Shown here: piece by piece, positions 7,701 through 12,445 of the stretch
Layout of the letters: each line of letters starts with the position of its first letter
How positions within the stretch are numbered: position 1 is the first letter of the stretch
Assembly (NCBI GenBank): GCA_964516295.1
Contig: CAZEYT010000050.1
Location: 1 to 19,784 of the forward strand
Reading direction: 5' to 3'
DNA length: 19,784 nucleotides
Source: CAZEYT01 sp964516295
Lineage (GTDB): Bacteria; Verrucomicrobiota; Verrucomicrobiia; Chthoniobacterales; Terrimicrobiaceae
Made by a program: the position numbers and the translations under genes
The notes under the pieces: generated by a model
The model's input: the letters and a program-made list of their open reading frames with translations, nothing else
Databases searched by the model: none
What the model was told of the DNA's origin: nothing

Positions 7701-7803
7701 AAGCCGAGAGCAGGCGGCCCGAATCATCATAGACAAACGTTCCGCCCGGTGCTGCGGATACGGCCAGCATCGCGGCGGCCAATCGGGCCAACGCGTTCTT
7801 CAT
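1255..7803 (-). CDS. giant transglutaminase-like/RHS repeat protein with variable C-terminal tip
   Basis: The protein has 2182 residues from the ATG at 7803 (chosen over a TTG 13 codons upstream because it opens a signal peptide, MKNALARLAAAMLAVSAA). In order: a calcium-binding-like DSDGNRLSDWWE motif and YALGL module (61-200); a CTERM-like sorting signal, VPSAPLWA plus TM plus RRR (213-236); a second signal-like helix (237-252); a transglutaminase-like domain (about 303-445) with H424 and D439 but Asp where the Cys should be; a DUF6531-type RHS entry, PVDLASGAYT (about 888); dozens of YD repeats (about 1070-1950); the RHS core ending NLYAYAGGDPVNLMDPFGL; and a 180-residue Gly-rich tip. Known RHS proteins form a beta-cocoon that encloses a cleaved toxin. 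The tip was not assigned an activity. It follows the exosortase pair on the same strand, and the candidate immunity gene overlaps its end. It is probably surface-exposed and anchored. Confidence 0.9.
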   Translation of the reverse strand: MKNALARLAAAMLAVSAAPGGTFVYDDSGRLLSASTSGGLDTGYATDAEGNITAATAGGGDSDGNRLSDWWEQHFFGTTGVSPMAAPAGDGVSNLMKYALGLAPLQAQAAPLATVTTQVHSDEQSYRFFTFVRSKAHGAITSLQQSSNGVQWVGGATYFEQIGAAEDLGNGTERVTFRNRTALPAGDALSFRLLADAGAGVATSNLINSTPGVPSAPLWAIAILFGALAWLLSRRRWSVAAALLVAAASGLAESGPGWFAAEPAGVPEPGAPPLVVAPSSPAFAPMTQSMSAGSGATAVTPELEAVASGLQNDPVAIFNFVRNKIRYQVYYGSAKGAHGTWLDEAGNDMDHASLLIALLNAAGFTQTSYVYGTVGIRESSPDGTDLAHWFGCAPGAAAWTLGYAWIPNWTRYYDGPHLASRFDHVWVRVVIGGVTYDLDPSFKLHDFWEPMNLKAITGYSRSQLVTDAGGTVTGDYVTNLSQSALENRFTQYATALRNHVATQAPHASVEEVTGGTRLREESLTSLAQAAARLATLSPQVTTTFTAIPNSYRSSLRVRVGTQVDRTFFTDMLAGRRVSLTFNGLNAQLWLGDTLEAAETNGSGTNASVIYSIAHPTANHSQALAATNYLRTGRYDLTYALYPNPFSGGRPAASERRIRDYLASGLVDSSRQVLTETLHQYGIQWARRVALSHTMTARVSKAQPFPVHIIGRTGQESGYYVDMPGCLLSSFDAQGTNRTDVFKSAMWMLSAMEHGVIEQLTGVASASTVKCLVLANAGGQRIYRVTSSNWSGVSGQLQNYTTAEKNFIASFANTVGNVLLVHRNGDTPLNQWTGFGFSSLRDGRGDMMIFGGLSGGFASQGGEASGSQFTIFSGFSLELGFSNLLQTLSAEPVDLASGAYTMDAVDLELGEAETPRGLVFRRSYDSSRRGESGALGRGWKHSLEGRVGLTTNLEAAFGLRQPVEAAEAMVAAMVAPDFVSATSPAKELMIAAFAANWMVDRITNNAANVEIGNKRLAFIARAGGGWTRPPGSTATLTGASGNFTLSPRFGGNITFTNNRVSQWRDVDNNTQTYAYDTSGRLSTVTDSQGRVLTFSYNGTSPLIQSVSDGTGRSVSFSYTGNGTAGFNLTRITNPEGFHTNLAYDTRHRLTHWRDHNNALMVINTYDAQDRVTEQLSQGQSVRRWQFLYSPGETREVNPLGEVTAHEFDAWGRRTALRDGLGNRQTFTYNNQNQVVSETDGSGRTTTHVFDGNLNLTSSTVGGNQTTTRDYDASLRLWKITDPTNRTTEFGYDPENHLTSIKDPGGRITTMEYRADGRLTKITHPDTRTTLYTAFDQWANPTGVTRPDGTTTTSAFNARGDLTSYTDGRGKTTTFQHDRRRLLTSRTDANGRTSTWTYDALGHPATATDRNNKTTTTVHDNFGKLLSLTAPDTGTATFGHDLADRSTTVTDALNHTTTTGYDSAGRAILTTNAEGIATGTDYDAAGRITALLDGRGKETQFFFDAAGRLSHSLDPMNRRVDHTYDAAGRDLTLKNRLSRTFTHGYGTDGLPTTFTHPSGRQSQIVDRDPAGRPKTLREPSGQQTALTYDGAGRIKTRADGAGTITTTYDNEGNPTAVTEGSATITRTFDNLGRVLSCTDTLGQTVGYTYDPEGNLSTITYPGNKTVTYGYDGSNRLKTITDWAGRLTTYTYDTIGRLIRVDRPNGTRQRLEYDDANRLIATFEERGATALWQAAYVLDDANRITQFNATPMPRPFAPPSATMTYDLDNRLATYNGQPVTSDLDGNLLAAPLHGTLLGNLTWDARNRLTAASPLNTENGTLNTSYAYDAEGRRTTRTIGANQTTTYIWSRGAALDRLLVTQNPDGSTTRYIHGLGLAYEEHTPAGGGTPTTTFYHFNWQGSTVALTDSNGNITARLSYSPYGERTIEYLSGFPSPPSGFSPSPFCFNGQWGVLTEPNGLYHLQARFYSPILRRFLSEDPAGFAGGLNLYAYAGGDPVNLMDPFGLGPVGASNFWSGLTGVFGLNGWEYRASDPFAVPAWANNDYYKSLTLPTGTWAIGYALAGGGMMGGEGGLALVWDARGNAAVFGTVGARGGAIAGIGMGPFFSFSNAGSISELAGVGSGIFVDVGPAGGLSFDQGGRVFPGSSSSTPMSVTLSIPAASRGLIWGTGGHLTYSEPIWTLTGSR
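2199..2729. repeat. long direct repeat, copy 2 (inside rhs)
   Basis: Second copy of the rhs core segment at 509-1012. It encodes the GRLIRVDRPNGTRQRL to DGSTTRYI part of the large RHS protein. The only length difference is the 27-nt in-frame insertion around 2348-2374. Confidence 0.9.
2348..2371. repeat. short repeat inserted in frame within rhs
   Basis: TTCAGTGTTC occurs at 2348-2357 and again at 2362-2371 (14-nt period). The sequence is part of 27 nt that are absent from the orphan copy, and it encodes extra residues (about SPLNTENGTLNT) between RNRLTAA and the next YD repeat. AACACTGAA-type mini-repeats of this look are frequent between genes in environmental bacterial genomes (memory), so this may be a small mobile repeat that landed in frame. 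Confidence 0.6.
7048..7167 (-). other. internal CTERM-like sorting signal plus second signal-like helix in RHS
   Basis: RHS residues 213-252. VPSAPLWA is followed by a hydrophobic stretch and RRR, the tripartite layout of exosortase/IPTL-CTERM sorting signals, which normally end a protein. Here RRRWSVAAALLVAAASGLA continues as a textbook signal peptide with a possible cleavage site after SGLA. By the positive-inside rule the two helices would form a hairpin with RRR in the cytosol and both flanks outside. Confidence 0.6.
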
Positions 7804-7893
7804 AGCGCGGCCGAGAATCCGCGCCTCATGAGACGATTGCAATGAAAATTTGCGTTATGACGAAATTCTCACATTCATTCGGCCTGGTGCGTT

Positions 7894-8460
7894 TTAAGCA
7901 CGCGAGCCAGCCAGCCGGGCGCGCTGGAGACTTGGCCCCATCCAGAGTGCCCAGACGACGACGGGTGCGGCGAGGGTGAACAGGCTGAGCAGGCGGCCTG
8001 GCACGGGTGGAGCGTCATTCGGATGCACGAGATGTCCCGCCTCGCGCCAGATCACAAACGCGAGCAAAAACAAGAGCGCACCTTGCAAACAAAGCATAGC
8101 AGCCGGAAAGACCCTGAGCTTGTCACGCCACGGAACCGGCGAGGCGAAAATCAACGCGAAGAGAAATGCGGTCGGAAGCCACCAAAAGCCAGCTGCATCA
8201 AAATCGACATTCCGCACGGGGCCCGAGCCATCGGGAGCGGCGAGCCGGCGTGAGAAGATCTCCAAATGCAAAGGACCGGCCCGACCCTCTTCGGCGGGCT
8301 TGGCTTGAAATTCCACCTCGAGCCCGCCCCACGGAACAACCCACACCATCCGCCCAAGCGCCGCCAAGCCTTCACCGGCCAGACGCGGAACACCCGGCCA
8401 AGGCGCAGTCAGAATGAGGAGTAGCAAAGCAAATAGGGCAAACGCCCGCGCGAGCCGCAT
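7894..8460 (-). CDS. four-TM exosortase-partner membrane protein, family not recognised
   Basis: The 188 residues hold four predicted membrane helices at about 5-22, 92-109, 117-138 and 156-174. A loop of about 70 residues between helices 1 and 2 contains a beta-like patch (GGLEVEFQAKP, GPLHLEIFSRRLAAPDG) and is probably periplasmic. The ATG overlaps the stop of the exosortase-like gene by one base (TGATG), so the two are almost certainly translated together and may form a complex. A longer in-frame start far upstream was rejected because that stretch overlaps the exosortase gene and has no protein character. Exosortases often have dedicated membrane partners, but I could not match this one to a named family. 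The RHS gene starts 90 nt downstream on the same strand. Confidence 0.75.
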   Translation of the reverse strand: MRLARAFALFALLLLILTAPWPGVPRLAGEGLAALGRMVWVVPWGGLEVEFQAKPAEEGRAGPLHLEIFSRRLAAPDGSGPVRNVDFDAAGFWWLPTAFLFALIFASPVPWRDKLRVFPAAMLCLQGALLFLLAFVIWREAGHLVHPNDAPPVPGRLLSLFTLAAPVVVWALWMGPSLQRARLAGSRA

Positions 8461-8993
8461 CACGACGGTTGCCCTCTTTTCAGGAGCGCCAACAATAGCA
8501 CCGCCAACCCGACGACTGATATGAGAAGCAGGGTCGGAGCGAGTTGAAGGTGGGCGACAGGGAACCACCCCGGCGCATACGCGCTCGCCAGAAAAAGGCC
8601 GGCGACCCGCACGGCATTCAACAGTCCAAGAGCGACCAGCGCGACCGCGATGCCGCCAGCTTTGAGTGCCGCCGCCGCCGAACTGGCAAAAATGCCGGCG
8701 ACGAGAAGAATGGCATAGGGACTTATCGCGCATCGCTCTTCCACCCTCAGCAGAGTGCTCCCGTGAGAACGTCCGAGATCCGGCCCCTCCGCGACCACAT
8801 CTTGTCCGGCAGTTCGCAGGACAAACGCGGCTGCTCCTGCCGTGAGGACGGCTTCCGAACGTTCGACCGCCGGCCAGAATGGCATCAACGTCAGCAGAGA
8901 GAGGGCGGCCGCGATGAGCGCGAATGCCCAGACCGGACGGTGATTCCCGGAGGGTTGCCAACGCTTTCGCTCCTTTGGGGAACGCGATTTCAT
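8460..8993 (-). CDS. small exosortase/archaeosortase-like membrane protease
   Basis: With the ATG at 8993 the protein has 177 residues, the size of compact exosortases. Hydrophobic helices lie at about 20-40, 90-106, 110-135 and 150-172. The exosortase triad can be placed: Cys88 in EERCAISPYAILL, Arg129 in NAVRVAGLFL and His148 in FPVAHLQL. The NxxR and AHLxL spacing is close to that of the exosortase H family, which serves IPTL-type CTERM proteins. The context after Cys (CAIS, not the usual CNG or CSG) is atypical. Exosortases are inner-membrane cysteine proteases/transpeptidases that process CTERM-tagged proteins. The neighbouring RHS protein carries such a tag, although internally. A reading frame extends 82 codons further upstream, but that part is highly basic and lacks coding character, so it was excluded. 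Confidence 0.7.
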   Translation of the reverse strand: MKSRSPKERKRWQPSGNHRPVWAFALIAAALSLLTLMPFWPAVERSEAVLTAGAAAFVLRTAGQDVVAEGPDLGRSHGSTLLRVEERCAISPYAILLVAGIFASSAAAALKAGGIAVALVALGLLNAVRVAGLFLASAYAPGWFPVAHLQLAPTLLLISVVGLAVLLLALLKRGQPS

Positions 8994-9108
8994 CGAGCGG
9001 AGCTCACTTTCTTTTCGAGGCTTGCGAGGCAGCCGTTCATGGCACGTCACCTTTGGCCCGCATACCGGCAGCCGGTCAAGAACGGTTTGTCGCTTCCTGT
9101 GCCGACTC

Positions 9109-9132
9109 CTTTGTAACATTTTCGTCACAAAG
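9109..9132. promoter_or_regulatory. inverted repeat, candidate operator upstream of exosortase gene
   Basis: CTTTGTAAC (9109-9117), a 6-nt spacer, then GTCACAAAG (9124-9132): a 9-bp dyad with a single imperfect pair. It lies 116-139 nt upstream of the exosortase-like start. The TGTGAC-N6-GTTACA form resembles a transcription-factor site more than a terminator, since no T-run follows on either strand. Confidence 0.4.
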
Positions 9133-9195
9133 CAAAAATTGGCTCCGAACCGTACGTTCCGAGCTCCGAGCCGCGTGATTGCTGTCCAAAACATG

Positions 9196-9224
9196 GGTGA
9201 TCCGAGGTCAGAACCCGGTGATCC
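9196..9224. repeat. paired GGTGATCC direct repeats
   Basis: GGTGATCC occurs at 9196-9203 and 9217-9224, spaced by 21 bp, about two helical turns. The pair lies in the 284-nt gap between the transposase remnant and the exosortase gene. It may be tandem protein-binding sites or chance; nothing else supports it. Confidence 0.3.
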
Positions 9225-9275
9225 AAGCCCGACGGGCAACCATCAATCCCGTAAGCATTTAGCGCAAGCATTCAG

Positions 9276-9301
9276 GGTCACATCTTGACATTTGACATTT
9301 T
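9276..9301. repeat. REP-type end at the 3' side of the RAYT remnant
   Basis: GGGTCACATCTTGACATTTGACATTTT covers the last codons and stop of the transposase remnant; on the minus strand it reads TGTCAAGATGTGACCC. The GGGTCA core is shared with the element at 406-508 (GGGGTCA there). This is the usual end sequence of this transposase group as I remember it. Confidence 0.4.
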
Positions 9302-9934
9302 CTCTTCCACGCGACGGTAAATCTTCATCAACTTCCGATCCGTTTCCATTTTCGCCTGAAGTCTCTTTACCGCCTGCGTCACAGCTGAATCGTCCATCCC
9401 GCCGAGCCATTCTGCGAGGGTTCCATTCGCAATCCCGGCCTTTCGTCGCCCCACCATCAGGACCATCGCCCTTCCCCAGTCGCCCCTCCGATTTCGATAC
9501 ATCTCCCATGCCTCCCCTTTGACTTTGCTCACCGCTGCCACGATTTGGTCGATCTGGAATCGCGGCTGAATCTCCCGAGTGCCGGACTGTTTGGCACTTG
9601 CGCCTTGCGTCTTCTGCCGGACGACTTCCAGCAACTCGTCGCCGCCGAGCACCAATCCTCCGATCAGCGACTCCCACGGACTCTCCTCGATGCCTTCCCT
9701 CACAGCTTCCTCCACATACCTTCGATACTCCCTCCGCCCGGACGCCCCTCCGCCAAATCCTGCCAGAACCTCCTCCCGGCGCAACCAGGTTGGAACCTTC
9801 TCCTTGCCGCAATATGCACGAAACGAACTCCATCGATACCCATCCAACTCCCTCAACCTCTCTCTGACAACATCCTTGGTTGTCTTCTCTCCCAGGATGA
9901 GCGTCCTCCCGCTGAACGCCTTGACTGGGCCCAT
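9278..9934 (-). pseudogene. truncated REP-associated tyrosine transposase (RAYT)
   Basis: The frame encodes the C-terminal part (about 218 residues) of a RAYT. Visible family features are RERLRELDGYRWSSFRAY, PTWL and EYRRYVEEAVREG in the middle. A DnaA-like helix-turn-helix tail follows (KGEAWEMYRNRRGDWGRAM, then LAEWLGGMDDSAVTQAVKRL), and the end MSNVKM is typical of the group. The N-terminal HUH nuclease half, with its HxH pair and catalytic Tyr, is missing: before GPVKAFSG the frame runs into the antisense of the antitoxin gene. It cannot transpose. The stop lies in ATGTCAAGATGTGACCC, the REP-like end expected for such genes, and a REP-like palindrome is present at 406-482. The frame stays open further upstream to 10018, but that part has no homology. 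Confidence 0.85.
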
Positions 9935-9958
9935 CAATCTGGCCATAATAGCCATATG
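9921..9958 (+). promoter_or_regulatory. sigma70-like promoter of the toxin-antitoxin operon, predicted leaderless
   Basis: TTGACT at 9921-9926 and CATAAT at 9944-9949 are separated by exactly 17 bp, each one base from the -35 and -10 consensus. A start site about seven bases after the -10 falls on the ATG at 9956, so the mRNA would begin at or next to the start codon; no Shine-Dalgarno sequence is present. GCCATA occurs at 9942-9947 and 9951-9956, overlapping the -10 and the start codon, and could be the operator where the antitoxin represses its own promoter. Confidence 0.65.
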
Positions 9959-10237
9959 AAGACGGTCAACATTTCCGATCTTAAGAATCACCTCTCGGCA
10001 CACTTGGAGTATGTGCAAGGGGGCGACCCCGTCTTGATTCTGGATCGTCGTCGACCGGTCGCTGTGATCGAGCCATTGGGTTCAGGAACTTGGTCTGCAG
10101 CGCTTGAAGCTCTGGTTGTGACCGGCATCGTTCAAGCTCCTGTTGCGCATCCGAATCCGGAGGAATTTTTGCGTATGCGAAAAGGCGAAGGGGGAGGTTT
10201 ACAGCGCGGCATTCTGGAGGAGCGGGACGCACGATGA
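9956..10237 (+). CDS. Phd/YefM-type antitoxin
   Basis: The protein has 93 residues. The N-terminus MKTVNISDLKNHLSAHLEYV followed by GGDPVLILDRRRPVAVIEPL is the standard Phd/YefM DNA-binding fold, here paired with a PIN toxin. The C-terminal 50 residues should be the toxin-neutralising tail; HPNPEEFLRMRKG is typical of antitoxins paired with VapC-like proteins. The stop overlaps the toxin ATG (ATGA). The ATG at 9956 was chosen because the family starts exactly here; the frame is open much further upstream, but that part is antisense to the transposase remnant. The antitoxin is expected to bind the toxin and, with it, repress the promoter at 9921-9949. Confidence 0.9.
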   Translation: MKTVNISDLKNHLSAHLEYVQGGDPVLILDRRRPVAVIEPLGSGTWSAALEALVVTGIVQAPVAHPNPEEFLRMRKGEGGGLQRGILEERDAR

Positions 10238-10653
10238 GATTCTGGGACAGCTCGGCCGTAGTCTCCTTGTTGCTCAACGAGGGCGATTCCGCCGGGCGTG
10301 AGAGGGATTTTGCAGAGGACCCGGAAATGCTCGTGTGGTATGGGACGCTGGCGGAAATCGAATCCGCCATGAGCAGGAAAATGCGTGAGAAATCGCTCCG
10401 GGAGGTCGATTGGGAGGCAACCAAAGCGCGATTGGAACACTTGCAGCATCGCTGGTATGAAGTGCAGGCTTTCTCCATCGTCCGCGAGCGGGCCATCCGG
10501 CTCCTGCGACTGCATCCGTTGCGGGCAGCCGATGCGTTCCAACTCGCCGCTGCTCTGGTGGCTTTCTCCGAGCGGACGCGGCATCACTGGTTTTATACCG
10601 GCGATGAACGTCTTCTCGCCGCTGCACGGGCCGAGGGATTTCAAGCCAGATAA
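10234..10653 (+). CDS. PIN-domain ribonuclease toxin, VapC family
   Basis: The 139-residue protein is one PIN domain. The acidic metal-binding residues can be placed: Asp5 in MRFWDSSAVVSLLL, Glu41 or Glu43 in LAEIESAMSRK, Asp100 in LRAADAFQLAAAL, and Asp124 in TGDERLLAAARAEGF. VapC enzymes are Mg2+-dependent endoribonucleases that usually cut tRNA or rRNA and stop growth; the target here cannot be read from sequence. The start overlaps the antitoxin stop by 4 nt, which secures co-translation. All catalytic positions are intact, so the module is probably active. About 210 nt without a gene separate it from the next gene. Confidence 0.9.
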   Translation: MRFWDSSAVVSLLLNEGDSAGRERDFAEDPEMLVWYGTLAEIESAMSRKMREKSLREVDWEATKARLEHLQHRWYEVQAFSIVRERAIRLLRLHPLRAADAFQLAAALVAFSERTRHHWFYTGDERLLAAARAEGFQAR

Positions 10654-10867
10654 ACCGTAAAAAACACCCGGTTATCCCCACAATTTTCCAATTCTTCGCC
10701 GTGTCAGGATCTTCGCGTGGCGAACTGTCTCTCTCAGAACGGCGGTCTGATTTTCCACGAGTCCTAGGCCGGTTCCAAGACGCCTGGGGCATTCTGCTCA
10801 ACGGATGACGGGTCGAACTCTCGGAGCGGGCATTGCGGAATCGCGGGGGAAGCGATAAGGGTGCGGA
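10654..10867. other. intergenic stretch between toxin and cyclase genes
   Basis: 214 nt. AACCG and CGGTT just after the toxin stop could form a weak 5-bp hairpin, but no T-run follows. A single TTATCCCCA resembles a DnaA box with one mismatch. No small reading frame with coding character and no clear promoter was found. Confidence 0.4.
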
Positions 10868-12316
10868 ATGTTTGCGGCTCCGATTCCCGAAGATGAAATG
10901 CAGCGTCAGCATGTGCTGGAGGGGTATGGCATTGTTGAGACCCTTCCCGAGCAGGCTTACGATGACATTACGCACCTGGCTTCGGAAATTTGCCGCACGC
11001 CGATCGCTTCAATCACGTTTTTGGATCGGGACCGGCAGTGGTTCAAGTCGCGCGTCGGGATCGACGTGACCGAAACACCGCGCGAGATCTCGTTTTGCGG
11101 GCATGCGATTCTGGAACCCGGAAGCCTGATGGTGGTCGAGGATGCGCAGAAGGATGCGCGCTTTGCGGACAATCCGCTGGTGACGGGGGATCCTCACATC
11201 CGGTTTTACGCCGGCGCACCGCTCGTGACGCCGGACGGACATGCGCTGGGAACGCTTTGTGTGATCGATCGCGAGGCCCGTGATCTCAACGAGAGTCAGG
11301 CCCGTTCGCTGCGGGCGCTGGCGCGCCAGATCATGGCCCAGCTGGAACTTCGGCGGAAGCTTACCGAGACCGAGGAGCTCTCGCACCTGCGCGACAGTGC
11401 GCTGGATCGATTGCAAGCCGCCCAAGCGCGGTTCGATGCATTCATGGAAAACAGTCCCACGGCGGCGTTCATCAAGAATGACGCGGGGAGGGTCATTTTC
11501 GGTAATCGAGCGTTTTTCCAGATGCTGGGACGGGAGGAGAGCGACGTGCTTGATCGGCCGCCCGAAGAGGTTTGGAAAGCGGATGGTGACGTGATCGCCG
11601 AGCATGACCGGCAGGTTCTTTCGGAAAAGCGGACGCTGCGGTTTGAGGAAAGCTATACAACGCCCGACGGGCGGACGGGCACATGGCTGAGTTTCCGGTT
11701 TCCCCTTCCGGGATTTCAGGGAGAAGCCCTGCTGGGCGGTGTGTCGCTCGACATCACGGAACGCATATTTTACGAGCAGCGGATGGAGATCTACCAGCAG
11801 CGTTTGGAGGAGGCGGTGGCGCGGCTGGAGGAACTGGCGGTCACCGATGCGCTTACGGGAGTCCGGAACAAGCGGAGTTTCGAACAGTCGCTGACCGAGG
11901 AAGTCGAGCGCTCCCGCCGCTACCGGCTCCCGCTCTCACTGATCGTGCTCGATATCGACCATTTCAAACAGTACAACGACACGGAGGGGCACGCCGCCGG
12001 CGATGATGTTCTGAAGGCCGTGGGTGGCCTTCTTCGCTCGACGTGCCGGCCGAACGATTTTGTGGCGCGCTATGGTGGCGAGGAGTTTGTGATTCTCCTT
12101 CGCAGCACGCCGGTGGAGGGGGCGTTTCTCCTGGCGGAGCGTATCCGGCGGCGATTTCGCGAGACCAATTGGCCGCAACGTCCGGTCACGGCCAGCTTCG
12201 GCGTGGCAGGGTTGCAGGACGATGTTCCGGACGGCCGGGCGTTTTTCTCAGTGGCGGACAAAGCCCTCTACGAGGCCAAGGCTGCCGGTCGCGACAGGGT
12301 GAAAGTCGCCGACTGA
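10868..12316 (+). CDS. GAF-PAS-GGDEF diguanylate cyclase
   Basis: The protein has 482 residues with no signal peptide or membrane helix, so it is cytosolic. A GAF domain covers about 22-160 (ASITFLDRDRQWFKSRVG, GTLCVIDREARDL). A PAS domain covers about 185-300 (FDAFMENSPTAAFIKND, DITER), and a short coiled coil about 300-325 leads into the GGDEF domain at 326-480 (TDALTGVRNKRSFE). The active-site signature is GGEEF at 403-407, with metal-binding Asp residues in LDIDHFK. The inhibitory RxxD site is present as RPND, five residues before GGEEF, so product inhibition by c-di-GMP is expected. The enzyme should make c-di-GMP from two GTP in response to an unknown ligand sensed by GAF/PAS. The start has an AAGG about eight bases upstream. 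There is no EAL domain. It appears monocistronic. Confidence 0.93.
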   Translation: MFAAPIPEDEMQRQHVLEGYGIVETLPEQAYDDITHLASEICRTPIASITFLDRDRQWFKSRVGIDVTETPREISFCGHAILEPGSLMVVEDAQKDARFADNPLVTGDPHIRFYAGAPLVTPDGHALGTLCVIDREARDLNESQARSLRALARQIMAQLELRRKLTETEELSHLRDSALDRLQAAQARFDAFMENSPTAAFIKNDAGRVIFGNRAFFQMLGREESDVLDRPPEEVWKADGDVIAEHDRQVLSEKRTLRFEESYTTPDGRTGTWLSFRFPLPGFQGEALLGGVSLDITERIFYEQRMEIYQQRLEEAVARLEELAVTDALTGVRNKRSFEQSLTEEVERSRRYRLPLSLIVLDIDHFKQYNDTEGHAAGDDVLKAVGGLLRSTCRPNDFVARYGGEEFVILLRSTPVEGAFLLAERIRRRFRETNWPQRPVTASFGVAGLQDDVPDGRAFFSVADKALYEAKAAGRDRVKVAD

Positions 12317-12385
12317 GTTCTCGCGGTGTCACGCCTGCGGTGGGATTTGGGCCGGAAGATATTTGCCCGACGGTTCATAGAAACG

Positions 12386-12402
12386 AAAGTGTGACACTTT
12401 TT
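12386..12402. promoter_or_regulatory. small AT-rich hairpin between the cyclase gene and corA
   Basis: AAAGTG, TGA, CACTTT, then TT: a 6-bp dyad ending in a five-T run, 70 nt after the cyclase stop and 44 nt before the corA start. The stem is too AT-rich for a strong intrinsic terminator. It may be a weak terminator or a protein-binding site. Confidence 0.3.
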
Positions 12403-12445
12403 CCATTGCGTCGGGGGCGGAGGCACGGGAGCCTTGGGACGTTCC

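Noticed and set aside
8994..9239. 82-codon N-terminal extension of the exosortase-like frame
   Set aside because: It is basic, Cys- and Arg-rich, covers candidate control sites, and the protein from 8993 already has the normal size for compact exosortases.
9545..9955. 137-codon upstream extension of the antitoxin frame
   Set aside because: It is antisense to the transposase remnant; Phd/YefM homology begins exactly at the ATG at 9956 and the promoter lies just before it.
10670..10690. DnaA-box-like TTATCCCCA and a possible replication origin
   Set aside because: Only one imperfect box, no AT-rich unwinding region and no dnaA or gyrB nearby.
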